NCBI GenBank assembly: GCA_016290325.1
Contig: JAEETL010000006.1
Location: 1 to 64,000, forward strand
DNA length: 64,000 nucleotides
Origin: Muribaculaceae bacterium
GTDB lineage: Bacteria > Bacteroidota > Bacteroidia > Bacteroidales > Muribaculaceae
Direction of reading: 5' to 3'
The notes below the pieces were generated by a model that did not search any database, was not told the origin of the DNA, and saw only the letters and a program-made list of their open reading frames with translations. The position numbers and the translations under genes were made by a program. Shown piece by piece: positions 44,467 through 54,320 of this stretch; the stretch's first letter is position 1, and every line of letters begins with the position of its first letter.

Positions 44467-45919
44467 AGATGAGAATACCAACCTATTAGGATCGGTGGAC
44501 TGGTTCACTATCATCCTGTACCTGATCATGGTCGTGGCAGGCGCGGTTAGCATCTATGCCGCCACCTATGACTATGATAAGGCCAGCATGTTTGACCTGA
44601 GTGAGTACTCGGGCAAGCAGTTCATGTGGGCAGCCATGGCCTTCCTCATCGGCTTCTCACTGTTGCTCATCGACAGGCGCATCTATGAAGCCTATGCCTA
44701 CCCCATCTACGGGTTTATGATATTGCTGCTGATTATCACCATCTTTGTCGCGCCTGACATCAAGGGATCGCGCTCATGGCTGGTGTTCGGCCCCGTGAGC
44801 CTGCAACCCGCCGAATTCACCAAGGCGGCCACCGCACTAGCGTTGGCTAAACTGTTCAGCACATACGGCTTCACGCTGAACGGATGGCGCAACTACGCCA
44901 TCGCCTTTGCTATCATCGTTTTGCCCATCCTGTGCATCATCCTGGAAAAGGAGACGGGCTCTGCACTGGTTTACACGGCGCTCATCTTTGTCCTCTACCG
45001 CGAGGGCATGTCGGGTTTCGTGCTGTTTGCAGCCTTGATGGCGGTAGTCTATTTTGTGGTGGTGCTCAAGTTTGCCGCCATCACGTTCATGGGCATCCCA
45101 TTAGGCATGGTCATCGCCTTTATCCTTGTCATGACACTCATCGTGGGGATGCTGCTGGTCTATTGCCGCTCGTGGATACTGGGGCGCAACGTGCTGTTGG
45201 GCTACCTGGCTGCAGGTGCGCTGGCAGGCGGGCTGACGCTGGCGGGTGTGCATGTCAACGGCTATGCTTTTTTCTTGCCGGTCATCTTCCTGTCGTTGCT
45301 CTACCTGCTGTGGGGCATGTTGCATGACGACTTGAAGAAAGTGCTCATCACCATGTGCTTTGCAGCGGCATCAATCCTGTTCATGTTCATGGTGGATATC
45401 GCCTTCAACAAGGTGCTGGAGCCGCATCAGCAAAAACGCATCATGGTCACCCTGGGCATCGCCGACGACCCTCGCGGCGCGGGCTACAACGTCAACCAGA
45501 GCAAAATCGCCATTGGCAGCGGCGGCATCATGGGCAAGGGCTTCCTGAACGGAACACAGACTAAACTCAAATACGTCCCCGAGCAGCACACCGATTTCAT
45601 CTACTGCACCATCGGAGAGGAGAAGGGCTTTGTGGGCAGCGTGGCTGTGCTCTTGCTGTACCTGGCACTCATCTTGCGCATCATCACCCTAGCCGAGCGC
45701 AACCACTCGACCTTCGCGCGAGTTTATGCCTACTGTGTCGCGTCCTACCTCATCTTCCACCTCACCATCAACATCGGCATGGTCATCGGCTTGTGCCCCG
45801 TCATCGGCATCCCGCTTCCCTTCTTCAGTTACGGCGGCTCCTCGCTGTGGGGCTTTACCATCCTGTTGTTCATCCTCTTGCGCATTGACGCCGACCGTCA
45901 CTCCTACGGCTCCTGGTAA
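44450..45919 (+). CDS. rodA: Peptidoglycan glycosyltransferase RodA
   Basis: 489 aa SEDS protein with about ten or more membrane segments. Landmarks: GSRSWLVFGPVSLQPAEFTK, ILEKETGSALVYTALIFVLYREG, and the C-terminal GLCPVIGIPLPFFSYGGSSLWGF. It has an extra membrane-rich region in the middle (about 190-290), making it longer than the 370-420 aa of many RodA proteins, a feature seen in Bacteroidales. It polymerises glycan strands for elongation. Last gene of the operon. Confidence 0.95.
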   Translation: MEVRNEDENTNLLGSVDWFTIILYLIMVVAGAVSIYAATYDYDKASMFDLSEYSGKQFMWAAMAFLIGFSLLLIDRRIYEAYAYPIYGFMILLLIITIFVAPDIKGSRSWLVFGPVSLQPAEFTKAATALALAKLFSTYGFTLNGWRNYAIAFAIIVLPILCIILEKETGSALVYTALIFVLYREGMSGFVLFAALMAVVYFVVVLKFAAITFMGIPLGMVIAFILVMTLIVGMLLVYCRSWILGRNVLLGYLAAGALAGGLTLAGVHVNGYAFFLPVIFLSLLYLLWGMLHDDLKKVLITMCFAAASILFMFMVDIAFNKVLEPHQQKRIMVTLGIADDPRGAGYNVNQSKIAIGSGGIMGKGFLNGTQTKLKYVPEQHTDFIYCTIGEEKGFVGSVAVLLLYLALILRIITLAERNHSTFARVYAYCVASYLIFHLTINIGMVIGLCPVIGIPLPFFSYGGSSLWGFTILLFILLRIDADRHSYGSW

Positions 45920-46225
45920 AACTCAATGCACTATATAAAAAAGCAAAAGTCCGGCTCTCACGAGTGGGACTTTAAATTTTATGAATAGAATCTGTATAGA
46001 AAAGTGCAATATCTCTTTTTCGTGCTGCAAAGTTCGTCATTATTTTTTTCCCCACAAAATATTTTTGTAAAAAAATGCACATTATTTCCTTGGTAAGCTA
46101 TTTTTCCCTATGAGAATCAATAGAATAGCCCAAATTTTCTACTCAGTATAGATTCATTTTTCTCATCAAATGTGCCCCATGGTTTTAAAAATGGCATTAA
46201 ATTTGCAAATCCTTAACTATTAGTG
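45920..46225. other. Intergenic 306 bp after rodA
   Basis: It carries a terminator-like hairpin near its start and a -7 element TAAATTTG (46198-46205) for the next gene. No gene. Confidence 0.6.
45945..45976 (+). terminator. Probable terminator of the mre operon
   Basis: AAAGTCC (45946-45952) pairs with GGACTTT (45967-45973), then A/T-rich sequence. Confidence 0.6.
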
Positions 46226-47461
46226 ATGCAACGGCTGCTGCGATCATATTATGTGACAATGTTGTGTGCCCTGTGTGCAACGGGTACACTTGAGGCTGCG
46301 CCCGAACTTCCCCAATCAATGCCCAAAGAGGCTTTAGAAGAGGATTCGGTCAAGGTGAGTCTTGTCACGTTCTATCCTGGCAGTGAGCCACACAACATCT
46401 GGGGACACAGCGAGATACGCGTTCAGCAAGGCCCTGTGGACCTGTACTTCAACTACGGCGTGTTTGACTTTCAAGCGCCTGCGTTCATGTGGCGCTTCAT
46501 GCTGGGCGAAACCGATTATATATGCCAGCCCGTGCCGCGTTTCTATGCCACTATGGGCATGGAGGAGCGACGCATGGTCGAGCAAGAACTCAATCTGCCC
46601 CAAGATAGAGCCATTGCCGTCAGAGACTTCCTGTGGAACAATGCCCAGCCCGAGAATCGCACCTATCGCTACAAGTTCCTGAGTGACAACTGCTCTACCC
46701 GTCCCCGCGACATCATCGAGATGGCAGCGGGCGAGGGACTGCAATATCCCGCAATGACCGATACGGCTGTCACCTATCGTGACATATTGGCACACTACTG
46801 CCGCAACTATGCATGGGAGCATTTTGGCATCGATCTGGTGCTGGGCTGGAACATCGACACAATACTCGACCAGCGTGCTACCATGTTCATCCCCATGCTG
46901 TTGATGGATGCCGTAGCAGAAGCCACCATCACGACCGACAGCGTGACGATGCCACTGGTCAAATCCACCACCGTGCCCATCGACAAGAGTACCGAAGGCA
47001 ATGTAAGACCGCCCACGCCATGGTATCTGTCACCCATGACCGTCGCTCTGCTCGTGCTGGCATTGACCCTGCTCGTGACGGGCCGTGACATGAAGCGCCG
47101 CGATGTCTCAAAATGGTTTGACACGTTATTATTCACCACGGGTGGTTTAGCAGGTTGCATCTTGTTTTTCCTCATCTTTTTCTCGACCCACGAGGCCACA
47201 TCGCCCAACATCAACATCGCGTGGCTCAACCCGCTGTTGCTCTTGCTGGCCGTGCTGCCCTGGTTCAAGAAAACCCGCAATGCCGCACGGTGGCTTCACG
47301 CCCTGAACGCGCTTGTCGTTGCCCTGCTCATGCTGGCATGGCCCTGGCAACCCCAAGTGGGTAATATCGCCTTCTTCCCCCTGATGACGGCACTGGTGAT
47401 GCGCTCGCTCACCAACGTCTGGCTATTGGGTAAACCCACCCGCGGCCCCACCCGAGCCTAA
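46226..47461 (+). CDS. DUF4105/Lnb-like membrane protein (possible lipoprotein N-acyltransferase)
   Basis: 411 aa from the ATG at 46226. Signal-like N-terminus, then the periplasmic DUF4105 domain (about 40-215) with VTFYPGSEPHNIWGHSEIRV (conserved His), FNYGVFDF and KFLSDNCSTRPRD (conserved Cys). Four or five membrane segments follow (about 270-400). This is the layout of Lnb, the Bacteroides lipoprotein N-acyltransferase that replaces Lnt. Related DUF4105 proteins of unknown role exist, so the assignment is likely but not certain. Confidence 0.75.
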   Translation: MQRLLRSYYVTMLCALCATGTLEAAPELPQSMPKEALEEDSVKVSLVTFYPGSEPHNIWGHSEIRVQQGPVDLYFNYGVFDFQAPAFMWRFMLGETDYICQPVPRFYATMGMEERRMVEQELNLPQDRAIAVRDFLWNNAQPENRTYRYKFLSDNCSTRPRDIIEMAAGEGLQYPAMTDTAVTYRDILAHYCRNYAWEHFGIDLVLGWNIDTILDQRATMFIPMLLMDAVAEATITTDSVTMPLVKSTTVPIDKSTEGNVRPPTPWYLSPMTVALLVLALTLLVTGRDMKRRDVSKWFDTLLFTTGGLAGCILFFLIFFSTHEATSPNINIAWLNPLLLLLAVLPWFKKTRNAARWLHALNALVVALLMLAWPWQPQVGNIAFFPLMTALVMRSLTNVWLLGKPTRGPTRA

Positions 47462-47569
47462 ACCTTCTCACCCCTCCACACACCTTTTCCTCCCTCCCCA
47501 AAAACCGCCTTTTTGAGCCATATGGGTGATTTATACATTATTAATAGCCCATAATCGGCTAAAAAAATG

Positions 47570-47577
47570 TACCTTTG
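47570..47577 (+). promoter_or_regulatory. -7 element of secA
   Basis: TACCTTTG 42 nt upstream of the start; -33 TTG not found. Confidence 0.5.
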
Positions 47578-47619
47578 CGGTTTGAGAAAAAAAACAACAT
47601 CAAAAACATATAACAAAAA

Positions 47620-50600
47620 ATGGGACTTAGTGACATTTTGAAATCAATGTTTGGCAACAAATCTACGCGTGACCTCAAGAAGATCATGCCCGTTGTCAAT
47701 CAAATCAAAGCAATTTATCCCGAGATTGATGCATTGGATATCGACGCACTGCGCCAACGCACTGCCGACATCCGACAGATGCTCAACGACTCGGTACAAG
47801 ACAAGCGCGACGAAATCGAACGCATCAAGGCCGAAATCGAGACCCTCGAGTATGAGGAGCGCGAACCCCTGTGGAAGAAAGTCGATGATATCCAAAAGGA
47901 GATTCTCGACGTGTTGGAGGATAAACTCAACGAGGTACTCCCCACCGTGTTTGCTATTGTGAAATCGACGGCTCGCCGCTTTACCGAGAACGAGACCATC
48001 ACCGTTACCGCTACTCAACTCGACCGTGAACTGGCCGCTCAAGGCAAGGACTTTGTGAGCATCGATGGCGACAAGGCCATCTACACCAACCATTGGATTG
48101 CCGGCGGTAATGAGATCAAGTGGGACATGATCCACTATGACGTGCAGCTTATTGGTGGTATCGTACTGCATCAGGGTAAGATCGCCGAGATGGCCACTGG
48201 TGAGGGTAAAACCCTCGTGGCTACCCTGCCCGTCTTCCTCAATGGTTTGACTGGAAACGGTGTTCACGTGGTAACCGTCAACGACTACCTGGCCAAGCGT
48301 GATAGCGAGTGGATGGGTCCGTTGTATATGTTCCATGGCATGACCGTGGCTTGTATCGACAAGACCGAGCCCAACTCACCCCAGCGTCGCGATGCCTACA
48401 ACTGTGACATCACCTTTGGTACCAACAGTGAGTTTGGTTTCGACTACCTGCGCGACAACATGGCCATGCGCCCCGAGGACATGGTGCAACGCCCCCACAA
48501 CTATGCCATCGTCGATGAGGTCGATAGCGTCTTGATTGATGATGCCCGTACCCCGTTGATCATCTCTGGCCCCGTGCCTAAGGGCGAGGACCAGATGTTC
48601 AATGACTTCAAGCCCAACGTGGAGCGCGTGTATAACGCACAGCGCCAACTGGTAACCGGACTGCTCGCCGATGCCAAGAAAATGATGGCCAGCGACGACC
48701 AGGATACAGTTAAGGAAGGTACCCTGCGACTCTTCCGTGCTTTCAAGGGTCTGCCCAAGTACAAGCCACTGATCAAGTTCCTGAGTGAGGAAGGTGTCAA
48801 AAACGCCATGCTCAAGACCGAGGCTTTCTACATGCAGGACAACAACCGCGAGATGCCCACCGTCACCGATCCCCTGTACTTCATCATCGATGAGAAGAAC
48901 AACACCGTCGAGATGACCGATAAGGGTATCGACGTGCTGACCAAGGGTACCGATGATCCCGAATTCTTCATCCTTCCTGACATCGCCGCTCAATTATCGG
49001 CTGTCACCAACGAGCCTCTCACCGAGGAGGAGAAGATGAACAAGAAGGACGAGTTGCTGGCCAACTACTCGGTTAAAGCCGAGCGTGTCCACACCGTCAC
49101 CCAGCTCTTGAAGGCTTACACCCTGTTTAACCGTGACGACGAGTACATCGTTGATGCCGAGGGCAAGGTGAAGATCGTCGATGAACAGACAGGTCGTGTG
49201 ATGGAAGGTCGCCGTTATAGCGACGGTCTGCATCAGGCTATCGAGGCCAAGGAGGGCGTGAACGTCGAGGCTGCTACCCAAACGTTCGCCACCATTACGT
49301 TGCAGAACTACTTCCGCATGTATCACAAGCTGTCAGGTATGACCGGTACCGCCGAGACCGAAGCTGGTGAGTTCTGGGACATCTACAAACTGGATGTTGT
49401 CACCATTCCCACCAACAAGCCCGTTATCCGCAACGATATGGCCGATCGCGTCTATAAGACCGAGAAGGAAAAATACAACGCCGTCATCAACGAGATCGAG
49501 GCGATGCGCAACTCGGGCCGTCCTACCCTGGTAGGTACGACTAGCGTCGAAATCAGTGAGAGGTTGAGCCGTATGCTTAACCTGCGCCACATCCCCCATA
49601 ATGTGCTTAACGCCAAGTTGCACCAGAAGGAGGCCGACATCGTTGCTCAGGCTGGTCAGTCTATCGACGGCAAGGGTGTCGTGACCATCGCTACCAATAT
49701 GGCAGGTCGTGGTACCGATATCAAGCTCTCTCCCGACGTGAAGGCCGCAGGCGGTCTTGCCATCATCGGCACCGAGCGCCATGAGTCACGCCGTGTGGAC
49801 CGCCAGTTGCGCGGTCGTTCCGGCCGTCAAGGAGACCCGGGTTCATCAGTATTCTTCGTGTCGTTCGAGGATAAGCTGATGCGCCTGTTCGCCAGCGAGA
49901 GCGTTGTTAAGACGCTTGACCGACTGGGACTGAAGGATGGCGAGGCCATCGAGAGCAACATGGTCACCAAGAGCATCGAGAATGCTCAGAAGCGTGTCGA
50001 GGAAAACAACTTTGGTATCCGTAAGCATCTGCTCGAGTATGATGACGTGATGAACGCCCAACGTAAGGTGATTTACACCCGCCGCCATCACGCACTCATT
50101 GGTGAGCGTATCGGTCTGGACATCATTAACATGCTCTATGATAGTGTTGAGGATATCGTGGAAAGGTTTGGTCCTGACGAGTACGAGGACTTCCAGATGC
50201 AGGTTCTCAAGACCTACGCTATCGAGCCTCCGTTCAATGAGGAGGAATACCGCCGCATGGATGATAGCAAGAAGCAGGAAATCTTGTACGACAACGTCAT
50301 CAAGGCCTTCAACCGCAAGATGGACCGCCTGAGCGAAGTTGCCGATCCCATCATCCAACAGATTGTACAACAGCAAATTGCTGACGGCATTGAGCCTCAG
50401 GGCCTCATCCGTGTCCCCATCACCGACGGCAAGCGCACTTTTGGTATCGTGATCGACATCAAGGAGGCTGCTGACACCCATTGCAAGTCGCTTACCAAGG
50501 CTTGGCAGAAGGCTGTCATGCTGCTCACCATCGACGATAACTGGAAAGAACACCTGCGCGAGATGGACCAGTTGCGCCAGAGCGTTCAGAACGCCAGCTA

Positions 50601-50961
50601 TGAGCAGAAGGACCCGCTGGTTATCTACAAGACCGAGGCCTTCAACATGTTCAAGCAGATGGTTGGCATCATGAACGGCAAGTCAATCGCCATCCTCATG
50701 CGTGGCCAGATTCCCGAGGCACCGCCCCAACAGAACGTGCAGGAGCGCGAGCCGATGCAGCGCCGTCCCCGCTATAGCGAGGGTCGTGGTGCCGCAGCCA
50801 ATCCGAACGCCCCCCAGGGTGGCGCGCCCATGGCTGGCAATCGCCCGCAGGGTCCCGTCGGCCCCATCCGCAACGAGGGTCCCAAGATCGGACGTAACGA
50901 TCCTTGCCCCTGTGGTAGCGGCAAGAAGTATAAGAACTGCCACGGTCGCGGCATAGCTTAA
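47620..50961 (+). CDS. secA: Preprotein translocase ATPase SecA
   Basis: 1113 aa, longer than the roughly 900 aa of proteobacterial SecA because of inserts typical of Bacteroidota. Walker [16 protein letters not shown], Walker B region [32 protein letters not shown] and [20 protein letters not shown] in the second ATPase domain, the helical scaffold and wing domains, a Pro/Gln/Arg-rich linker (about 1035-1085), and a C-terminal SEC-C zinc motif [17 protein letters not shown]. It drives protein export through SecYEG. Single gene with promoter and strong terminator. Confidence 0.98.
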   Translation: MGLSDILKSMFGNKSTRDLKKIMPVVNQIKAIYPEIDALDIDALRQRTADIRQMLNDSVQDKRDEIERIKAEIETLEYEEREPLWKKVDDIQKEILDVLEDKLNEVLPTVFAIVKSTARRFTENETITVTATQLDRELAAQGKDFVSIDGDKAIYTNHWIAGGNEIKWDMIHYDVQLIGGIVLHQGKIAEMATGEGKTLVATLPVFLNGLTGNGVHVVTVNDYLAKRDSEWMGPLYMFHGMTVACIDKTEPNSPQRRDAYNCDITFGTNSEFGFDYLRDNMAMRPEDMVQRPHNYAIVDEVDSVLIDDARTPLIISGPVPKGEDQMFNDFKPNVERVYNAQRQLVTGLLADAKKMMASDDQDTVKEGTLRLFRAFKGLPKYKPLIKFLSEEGVKNAMLKTEAFYMQDNNREMPTVTDPLYFIIDEKNNTVEMTDKGIDVLTKGTDDPEFFILPDIAAQLSAVTNEPLTEEEKMNKKDELLANYSVKAERVHTVTQLLKAYTLFNRDDEYIVDAEGKVKIVDEQTGRVMEGRRYSDGLHQAIEAKEGVNVEAATQTFATITLQNYFRMYHKLSGMTGTAETEAGEFWDIYKLDVVTIPTNKPVIRNDMADRVYKTEKEKYNAVINEIEAMRNSGRPTLVGTTSVEISERLSRMLNLRHIPHNVLNAKLHQKEADIVAQAGQSIDGKGVVTIATNMAGRGTDIKLSPDVKAAGGLAIIGTERHESRRVDRQLRGRSGRQGDPGSSVFFVSFEDKLMRLFASESVVKTLDRLGLKDGEAIESNMVTKSIENAQKRVEENNFGIRKHLLEYDDVMNAQRKVIYTRRHHALIGERIGLDIINMLYDSVEDIVERFGPDEYEDFQMQVLKTYAIEPPFNEEEYRRMDDSKKQEILYDNVIKAFNRKMDRLSEVADPIIQQIVQQQIADGIEPQGLIRVPITDGKRTFGIVIDIKEAADTHCKSLTKAWQKAVMLLTIDDNWKEHLREMDQLRQSVQNASYEQKDPLVIYKTEAFNMFKQMVGIMNGKSIAILMRGQIPEAPPQQNVQEREPMQRRPRYSEGRGAAANPNAPQGGAPMAGNRPQGPVGPIRNEGPKIGRNDPCPCGSGKKYKNCHGRGIA

Positions 50962-50983
50962 GTCAGCATCCGTACCCACTAAA

Positions 50984-51022
50984 AAAGGTGTGCCAATCCC
51001 CCGATGGATTGGCACGCCTTTT
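50984..51022 (+). terminator. Terminator of secA
   Basis: AAAGGTGTGCCAATCC (50984-50999) pairs with GGATTGGCACGCCTTT (51006-51021), ending in TTTT. Confidence 0.92.
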
Positions 51023-51034
51023 GTCATAATTTCC

Positions 51035-51065
51035 TTGAGAGAATATAGAAAAAAGAGTATTTTTG
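51035..51065 (+). promoter_or_regulatory. Promoter of the lipoprotein gene
   Basis: TTG 51035-51037, 20-nt spacer, TATTTTTG 51058-51065. The 5' UTR is about 20 nt. Confidence 0.75.
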
Positions 51066-51090
51066 CTGACGAATAACTATTAAATCCAAA

Positions 51091-51888
51091 ATGACTATGA
51101 GACAAACGGCACAATGGTTGATTGTTGCAGCAGTAATTGCACTGTGCGGCATGACGACGGGTTGCAAGGACAAAGCCCAGCGCCCAGCGAACGGAACGAT
51201 GGAAGAGGCTATCGCACCAGGCGATGCGCCTCAGGCAGTGGTTGATCTGATGAAACGAGTGAACATCGACGAATGCTACGAGACATTGATGGAGGACAAG
51301 ACAACTGGCGTGAGCGTGTGGAGCTTGATGAAATGCTCCGACACGGTGTCCAGCGAGGGCTATGGAATGGTTGTCGCCAAGGGTGACGTGAAAACCGCTT
51401 TGCCCCAACTGCGCCATGGCCGCATGCCACGGGCACGCTATGACGCCGCCACGGGCGATTTATTGATTGTGGGTGCTGATACCGAGGGCACAGGGGTCAA
51501 CATCGAGCGGATTTACATGCTGCGCTTTGATGACAACGGCTACGCGAGCATCACCAACTCCATCGATCCTTACGAGATGCAGCAAGCATGGTGCAAAGCG
51601 CTCACCTACTCCATCGATGGGCAGGACATCACGTTCTATGCCGATGGCAAGCCACTGACCACGGTAACCAACCACATCGAGGACATGGGCGGCTTTATGG
51701 ACGACGCCATTTACATCGGCGAGCAAATCAGCTATAGTATTGAGGGCCCGATAACAGTCCACGTCACGCCAGGCGTGAACTTCGTGGTGGGCAAAGTGCT
51801 TCACTACGACGACATGCCCACCTTGAGCGCAACCGTCACCATGGACGAGAGCGGTCCCAAGTTGAGCAACTTCACCGTCGAGCAATAA
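51091..51888 (+). CDS. Hypothetical lipoprotein
   Basis: 265 aa. Lipoprotein signal with lipobox-like MTTGC (Cys near residue 25) followed by KDKAQ. The mature part begins with a helical segment (AVVDLMKRVNIDECYETLMEDKTT), then a beta-rich domain with MVVAKGDVKTALPQL, GVNIERIYMLRFDDNGYASI, GQDITFYADGK and a C-terminal SATVTMDESGPKLSNFTVEQ. I recognise no family. Single gene; converges with the DUF3843 gene, 10 bp between stops. Confidence 0.75.
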   Translation: MTMRQTAQWLIVAAVIALCGMTTGCKDKAQRPANGTMEEAIAPGDAPQAVVDLMKRVNIDECYETLMEDKTTGVSVWSLMKCSDTVSSEGYGMVVAKGDVKTALPQLRHGRMPRARYDAATGDLLIVGADTEGTGVNIERIYMLRFDDNGYASITNSIDPYEMQQAWCKALTYSIDGQDITFYADGKPLTTVTNHIEDMGGFMDDAIYIGEQISYSIEGPITVHVTPGVNFVVGKVLHYDDMPTLSATVTMDESGPKLSNFTVEQ

Positions 51889-51898
51889 TTGCTTACCA

Positions 51899-52645
51899 TT
51901 ATGGTAACTCGTCATCGATGATGAGGCGAAGCCACTGAGCGGTGCTCAGAGGGATAGGACCAGCAGGCTCGGTGGACATCAGGCGGTCGTTCAGGTCTTG
52001 CAACAACGGGCGTGCGTCACTCTCCCCGGCGCGGGCGATAATGGCATGCGCCTCAGGCATGGCACGCTCCATCACGGCTCGAGATGATGGCCTGATCAGG
52101 AAACTGCGCCAATAGAGCCAATAAGCGTAATCATAGATGCGCTGGGCATCCAGCGGATTATCCAGGTCAACCTCGCTAGCGATACACCACTGGCGGGGTA
52201 CAGGCGCTTTTTCATATTCCTCATCGAGCAGCATGTGGAACGCCATCGCGAGAGCCTCCAATTCAGCATCATGCGGGTCGAGGACATCATCCCCTACTTC
52301 TCCGGCAATTGTCCACCAGATGACATAGCGCACGTCGTCGCGGTTAAGCTCGTAGTCGATGTAGTCCTCATCCCTGCCGTAATGGGGCAACGGAGTACCA
52401 TGACGAAGGGCGTGCAGCCGCGTGAACGAGCGCCACAGGCCACTATCAGCCACCACATCCTGGAAATAGCCCGTCACCGCAAGCACCACGTCGCGCCTCA
52501 CGTCATCATCCAGACCGCGCAACCATGGCGACTCATCCCACAGCTTCGCTAGCCTGAGTGCTATCCATAAGTAGTACTGGTCAGTCTCGGCCACTCGCGG
52601 GTGGTTGGGCTGCCGCTCCATAAAATCCTTAACCCTAATTTCCAT
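51899..52645 (-). CDS. DUF3843 family protein
   Basis: 248 aa from the ATG at 52645; a GTG two codons earlier is the only alternative. Family features: EIRVKDFMERQPN start, AETDQYYLWIALRLAKLW, RRDVVLAVTGYFQDVVADSGLWRSFTRLHALRHG, LNRDDVRYVIWWTI and RIYDYAYWLYWRSFLI. It is a helical cytoplasmic protein found in Bacteroidales, with no known function. Confidence 0.75.
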   Translation of the reverse strand: MEIRVKDFMERQPNHPRVAETDQYYLWIALRLAKLWDESPWLRGLDDDVRRDVVLAVTGYFQDVVADSGLWRSFTRLHALRHGTPLPHYGRDEDYIDYELNRDDVRYVIWWTIAGEVGDDVLDPHDAELEALAMAFHMLLDEEYEKAPVPRQWCIASEVDLDNPLDAQRIYDYAYWLYWRSFLIRPSSRAVMERAMPEAHAIIARAGESDARPLLQDLNDRLMSTEPAGPIPLSTAQWLRLIIDDELP

Positions 52646-52658
52646 AATCACCTAAATC

Positions 52659-52694
52659 TAAAAAAACGGGAGAGCCAAATACTGGTTCTCCCGT
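52659..52694 (-). terminator. Terminator of the tRNA-Thr unit
   Basis: ACGGGAGAGCC (52666-52676) pairs with GGTTCTCCCGT (52684-52694) with one G-U. Minus-strand reading gives seven T after the stem. Confidence 0.85.
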
Positions 52695-52704
52695 CTTGTG
52701 GTCG

Positions 52705-52777
52705 AGCCGCGAGCGGGACTCGAACCCGCGACCTTTTCGTTACGAATGAAATGCTCTACCGACTGAGCTATTGCGGC
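52705..52777 (-). tRNA. tRNA-Thr(CGT)
   Basis: 73-nt cloverleaf. Acceptor GCCGCAA/TCGCGGC, D arm GCTC..GAGC, anticodon loop TTCGTAA with CGT, T arm GCGGG-TTCGAGT-CCCGC, CCA not encoded. Two A-C mismatches are present: 6-67 in the acceptor and 31-39 at the top of the anticodon stem. It has its own promoter and terminator. Reads ACG codons. Confidence 0.95.
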
Positions 52778-52808
52778 TTAGTGCACTGCGATACTTGCAA
52801 TGCGGGTG

Positions 52809-52839
52809 CAAAGGTAGCACAATTTTTCTGACCCCGCAA
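52809..52839 (-). promoter_or_regulatory. Promoter of tRNA-Thr
   Basis: Minus-strand TACCTTTG (52809-52816) and TTG (52837-52839), 20-nt spacer. Confidence 0.75.
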
Positions 52840-52842
52840 ACT

Positions 52843-54252
52843 TTAATTGACAATTTGTTTGCTGTAGGTAATTTTTGTCTTGGCTTGGTCTAGTAGCAGT
52901 CTGACGATAGCTGGCCTCGACACCATAGGCGAGATTTTGGTCACCGTCGATGTTGAGCCTCCATAATAATAGGACTGCGTATAAGTGTAGTTGGTCACGT
53001 CAACGGGGGTGATGGTGAAATTAAAATCATCCTCGGTGGCGATGCCCCCCTGGTTCTTGATAATGTTCAACACATAGTTGCGCAGGCCAGTGAACGTGTA
53101 GGTCTTGTTCATCGCGTCATAAATGGCGTAGAACGAGTCCTTGTTGTTGGCCAAACTGTCACCGTTAATGAAGGTATCCTTCTTGGAGGTCTTCACCATG
53201 AGCAGATAAGTGGGCGGCTGGATATTATACTCTGTCTCGGGGATGCTCACAGGCAACTCCAGTGACAACGAGTTAATGATAGCCTGATTATTACCCACAT
53301 TGGCCTGGAACCTGTCGATGATATCCTGAATGGGGAAGCGCACCTGCACTTCATATCCTGCTGGTGCGGCAATAATGGCTTCGCCACAATTGACCATCGC
53401 TTTCACCTCATCGGCGATGTCATAGTGGATAATGTTGTTGGACACGACCTCGGGCGTGGATGCCAAATAAGATTGAGCATAGGTCGAATCGGTCTCGGTG
53501 CTGTCATTCAGCTGCACATGCCTGTGGTAATAAACATCCAGCTCGGTAGCCTTGATGTTCAGCACATGGCCACTGCCGTAACTGTTAGTGATATAGATAC
53601 CCGGGAACACATCGGCAAACGCCTTAGGTGACGAGAACTTATCAGGGTTGTTCACATAGGTGGTAAACAGCTCACGACCCAATTCCACCGGCATGGGCAC
53701 CGAGATCACACGCACCGTATCACTGGCCATCGTGCCCGATACATAGGTGGTAGTCGTCTCCATCCATCCCGACATGGGAGAATAGGAGTCCGAAGCCAGC
53801 AAGTCATTGCTGTCATAATAGTCGGTGGGATCAAAATCACTATAGATAGGGCTTGGCAGTGGTTTATTCAAGCGATAAACATTCAAGCGCATGGGGGCCA
53901 GCGGATCGCCAGTGTAACCATTAGTGTAAGGCACACGCAGTTTCAAGCGGCAGGAGTCAATCCACTCCGGTTTGATGCCAGTAGTATCAATACTCATCGC
54001 GGGCATCCACATCGTCACGGCCGAAGCGTTGATGCTGCCAAAGCCCTCAGCACTGAACGCGCCCAACATCTTGGTGGTCGTGCGCATTTGCACGCGGTCA
54101 TTGAGTACCGATTGACCCTCGATAACGAATGATGAATCCTCGATAACAGACGACAAGCTGTCGGTGATTGAAACACCGATGGTCTCGTCGGTACATGCGT
54201 ACAGGCTAAGCAGCGCAGCCGCTGCCAGTATCACATTGAAGAGTTGTTTCAT
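52843..54252 (-). CDS. DUF4270 lipoprotein
   Basis: 469 aa from the ATG at 54252 (MKQLFNVILAAAALLSLYAC), giving a lipobox LYAC with Cys near residue 20; the longer frame overlaps the next gene. CTDETIGVSITDSLSSVIEDSSFVIEGQSV is the characteristic DUF4270 opening. The rest is a large beta-rich domain with SCRLKLRVPYTNG and a C-terminal SRPAIVRLLLDQAKTKITYSKQ. DUF4270 proteins are Bacteroidota surface or periplasmic lipoproteins of unknown function. It lies 68 nt downstream of the GT5-like gene, a pairing often kept in this group. Confidence 0.87.
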   Translation of the reverse strand: MKQLFNVILAAAALLSLYACTDETIGVSITDSLSSVIEDSSFVIEGQSVLNDRVQMRTTTKMLGAFSAEGFGSINASAVTMWMPAMSIDTTGIKPEWIDSCRLKLRVPYTNGYTGDPLAPMRLNVYRLNKPLPSPIYSDFDPTDYYDSNDLLASDSYSPMSGWMETTTTYVSGTMASDTVRVISVPMPVELGRELFTTYVNNPDKFSSPKAFADVFPGIYITNSYGSGHVLNIKATELDVYYHRHVQLNDSTETDSTYAQSYLASTPEVVSNNIIHYDIADEVKAMVNCGEAIIAAPAGYEVQVRFPIQDIIDRFQANVGNNQAIINSLSLELPVSIPETEYNIQPPTYLLMVKTSKKDTFINGDSLANNKDSFYAIYDAMNKTYTFTGLRNYVLNIIKNQGGIATEDDFNFTITPVDVTNYTYTQSYYYGGSTSTVTKISPMVSRPAIVRLLLDQAKTKITYSKQIVN

Positions 54253-54320
54253 ATTCTTGAAAAAATAAAAAGCGATGGATTTAAGAATATAGAAAATATC
54301 TATCAAGCGGGCGAAGACCG

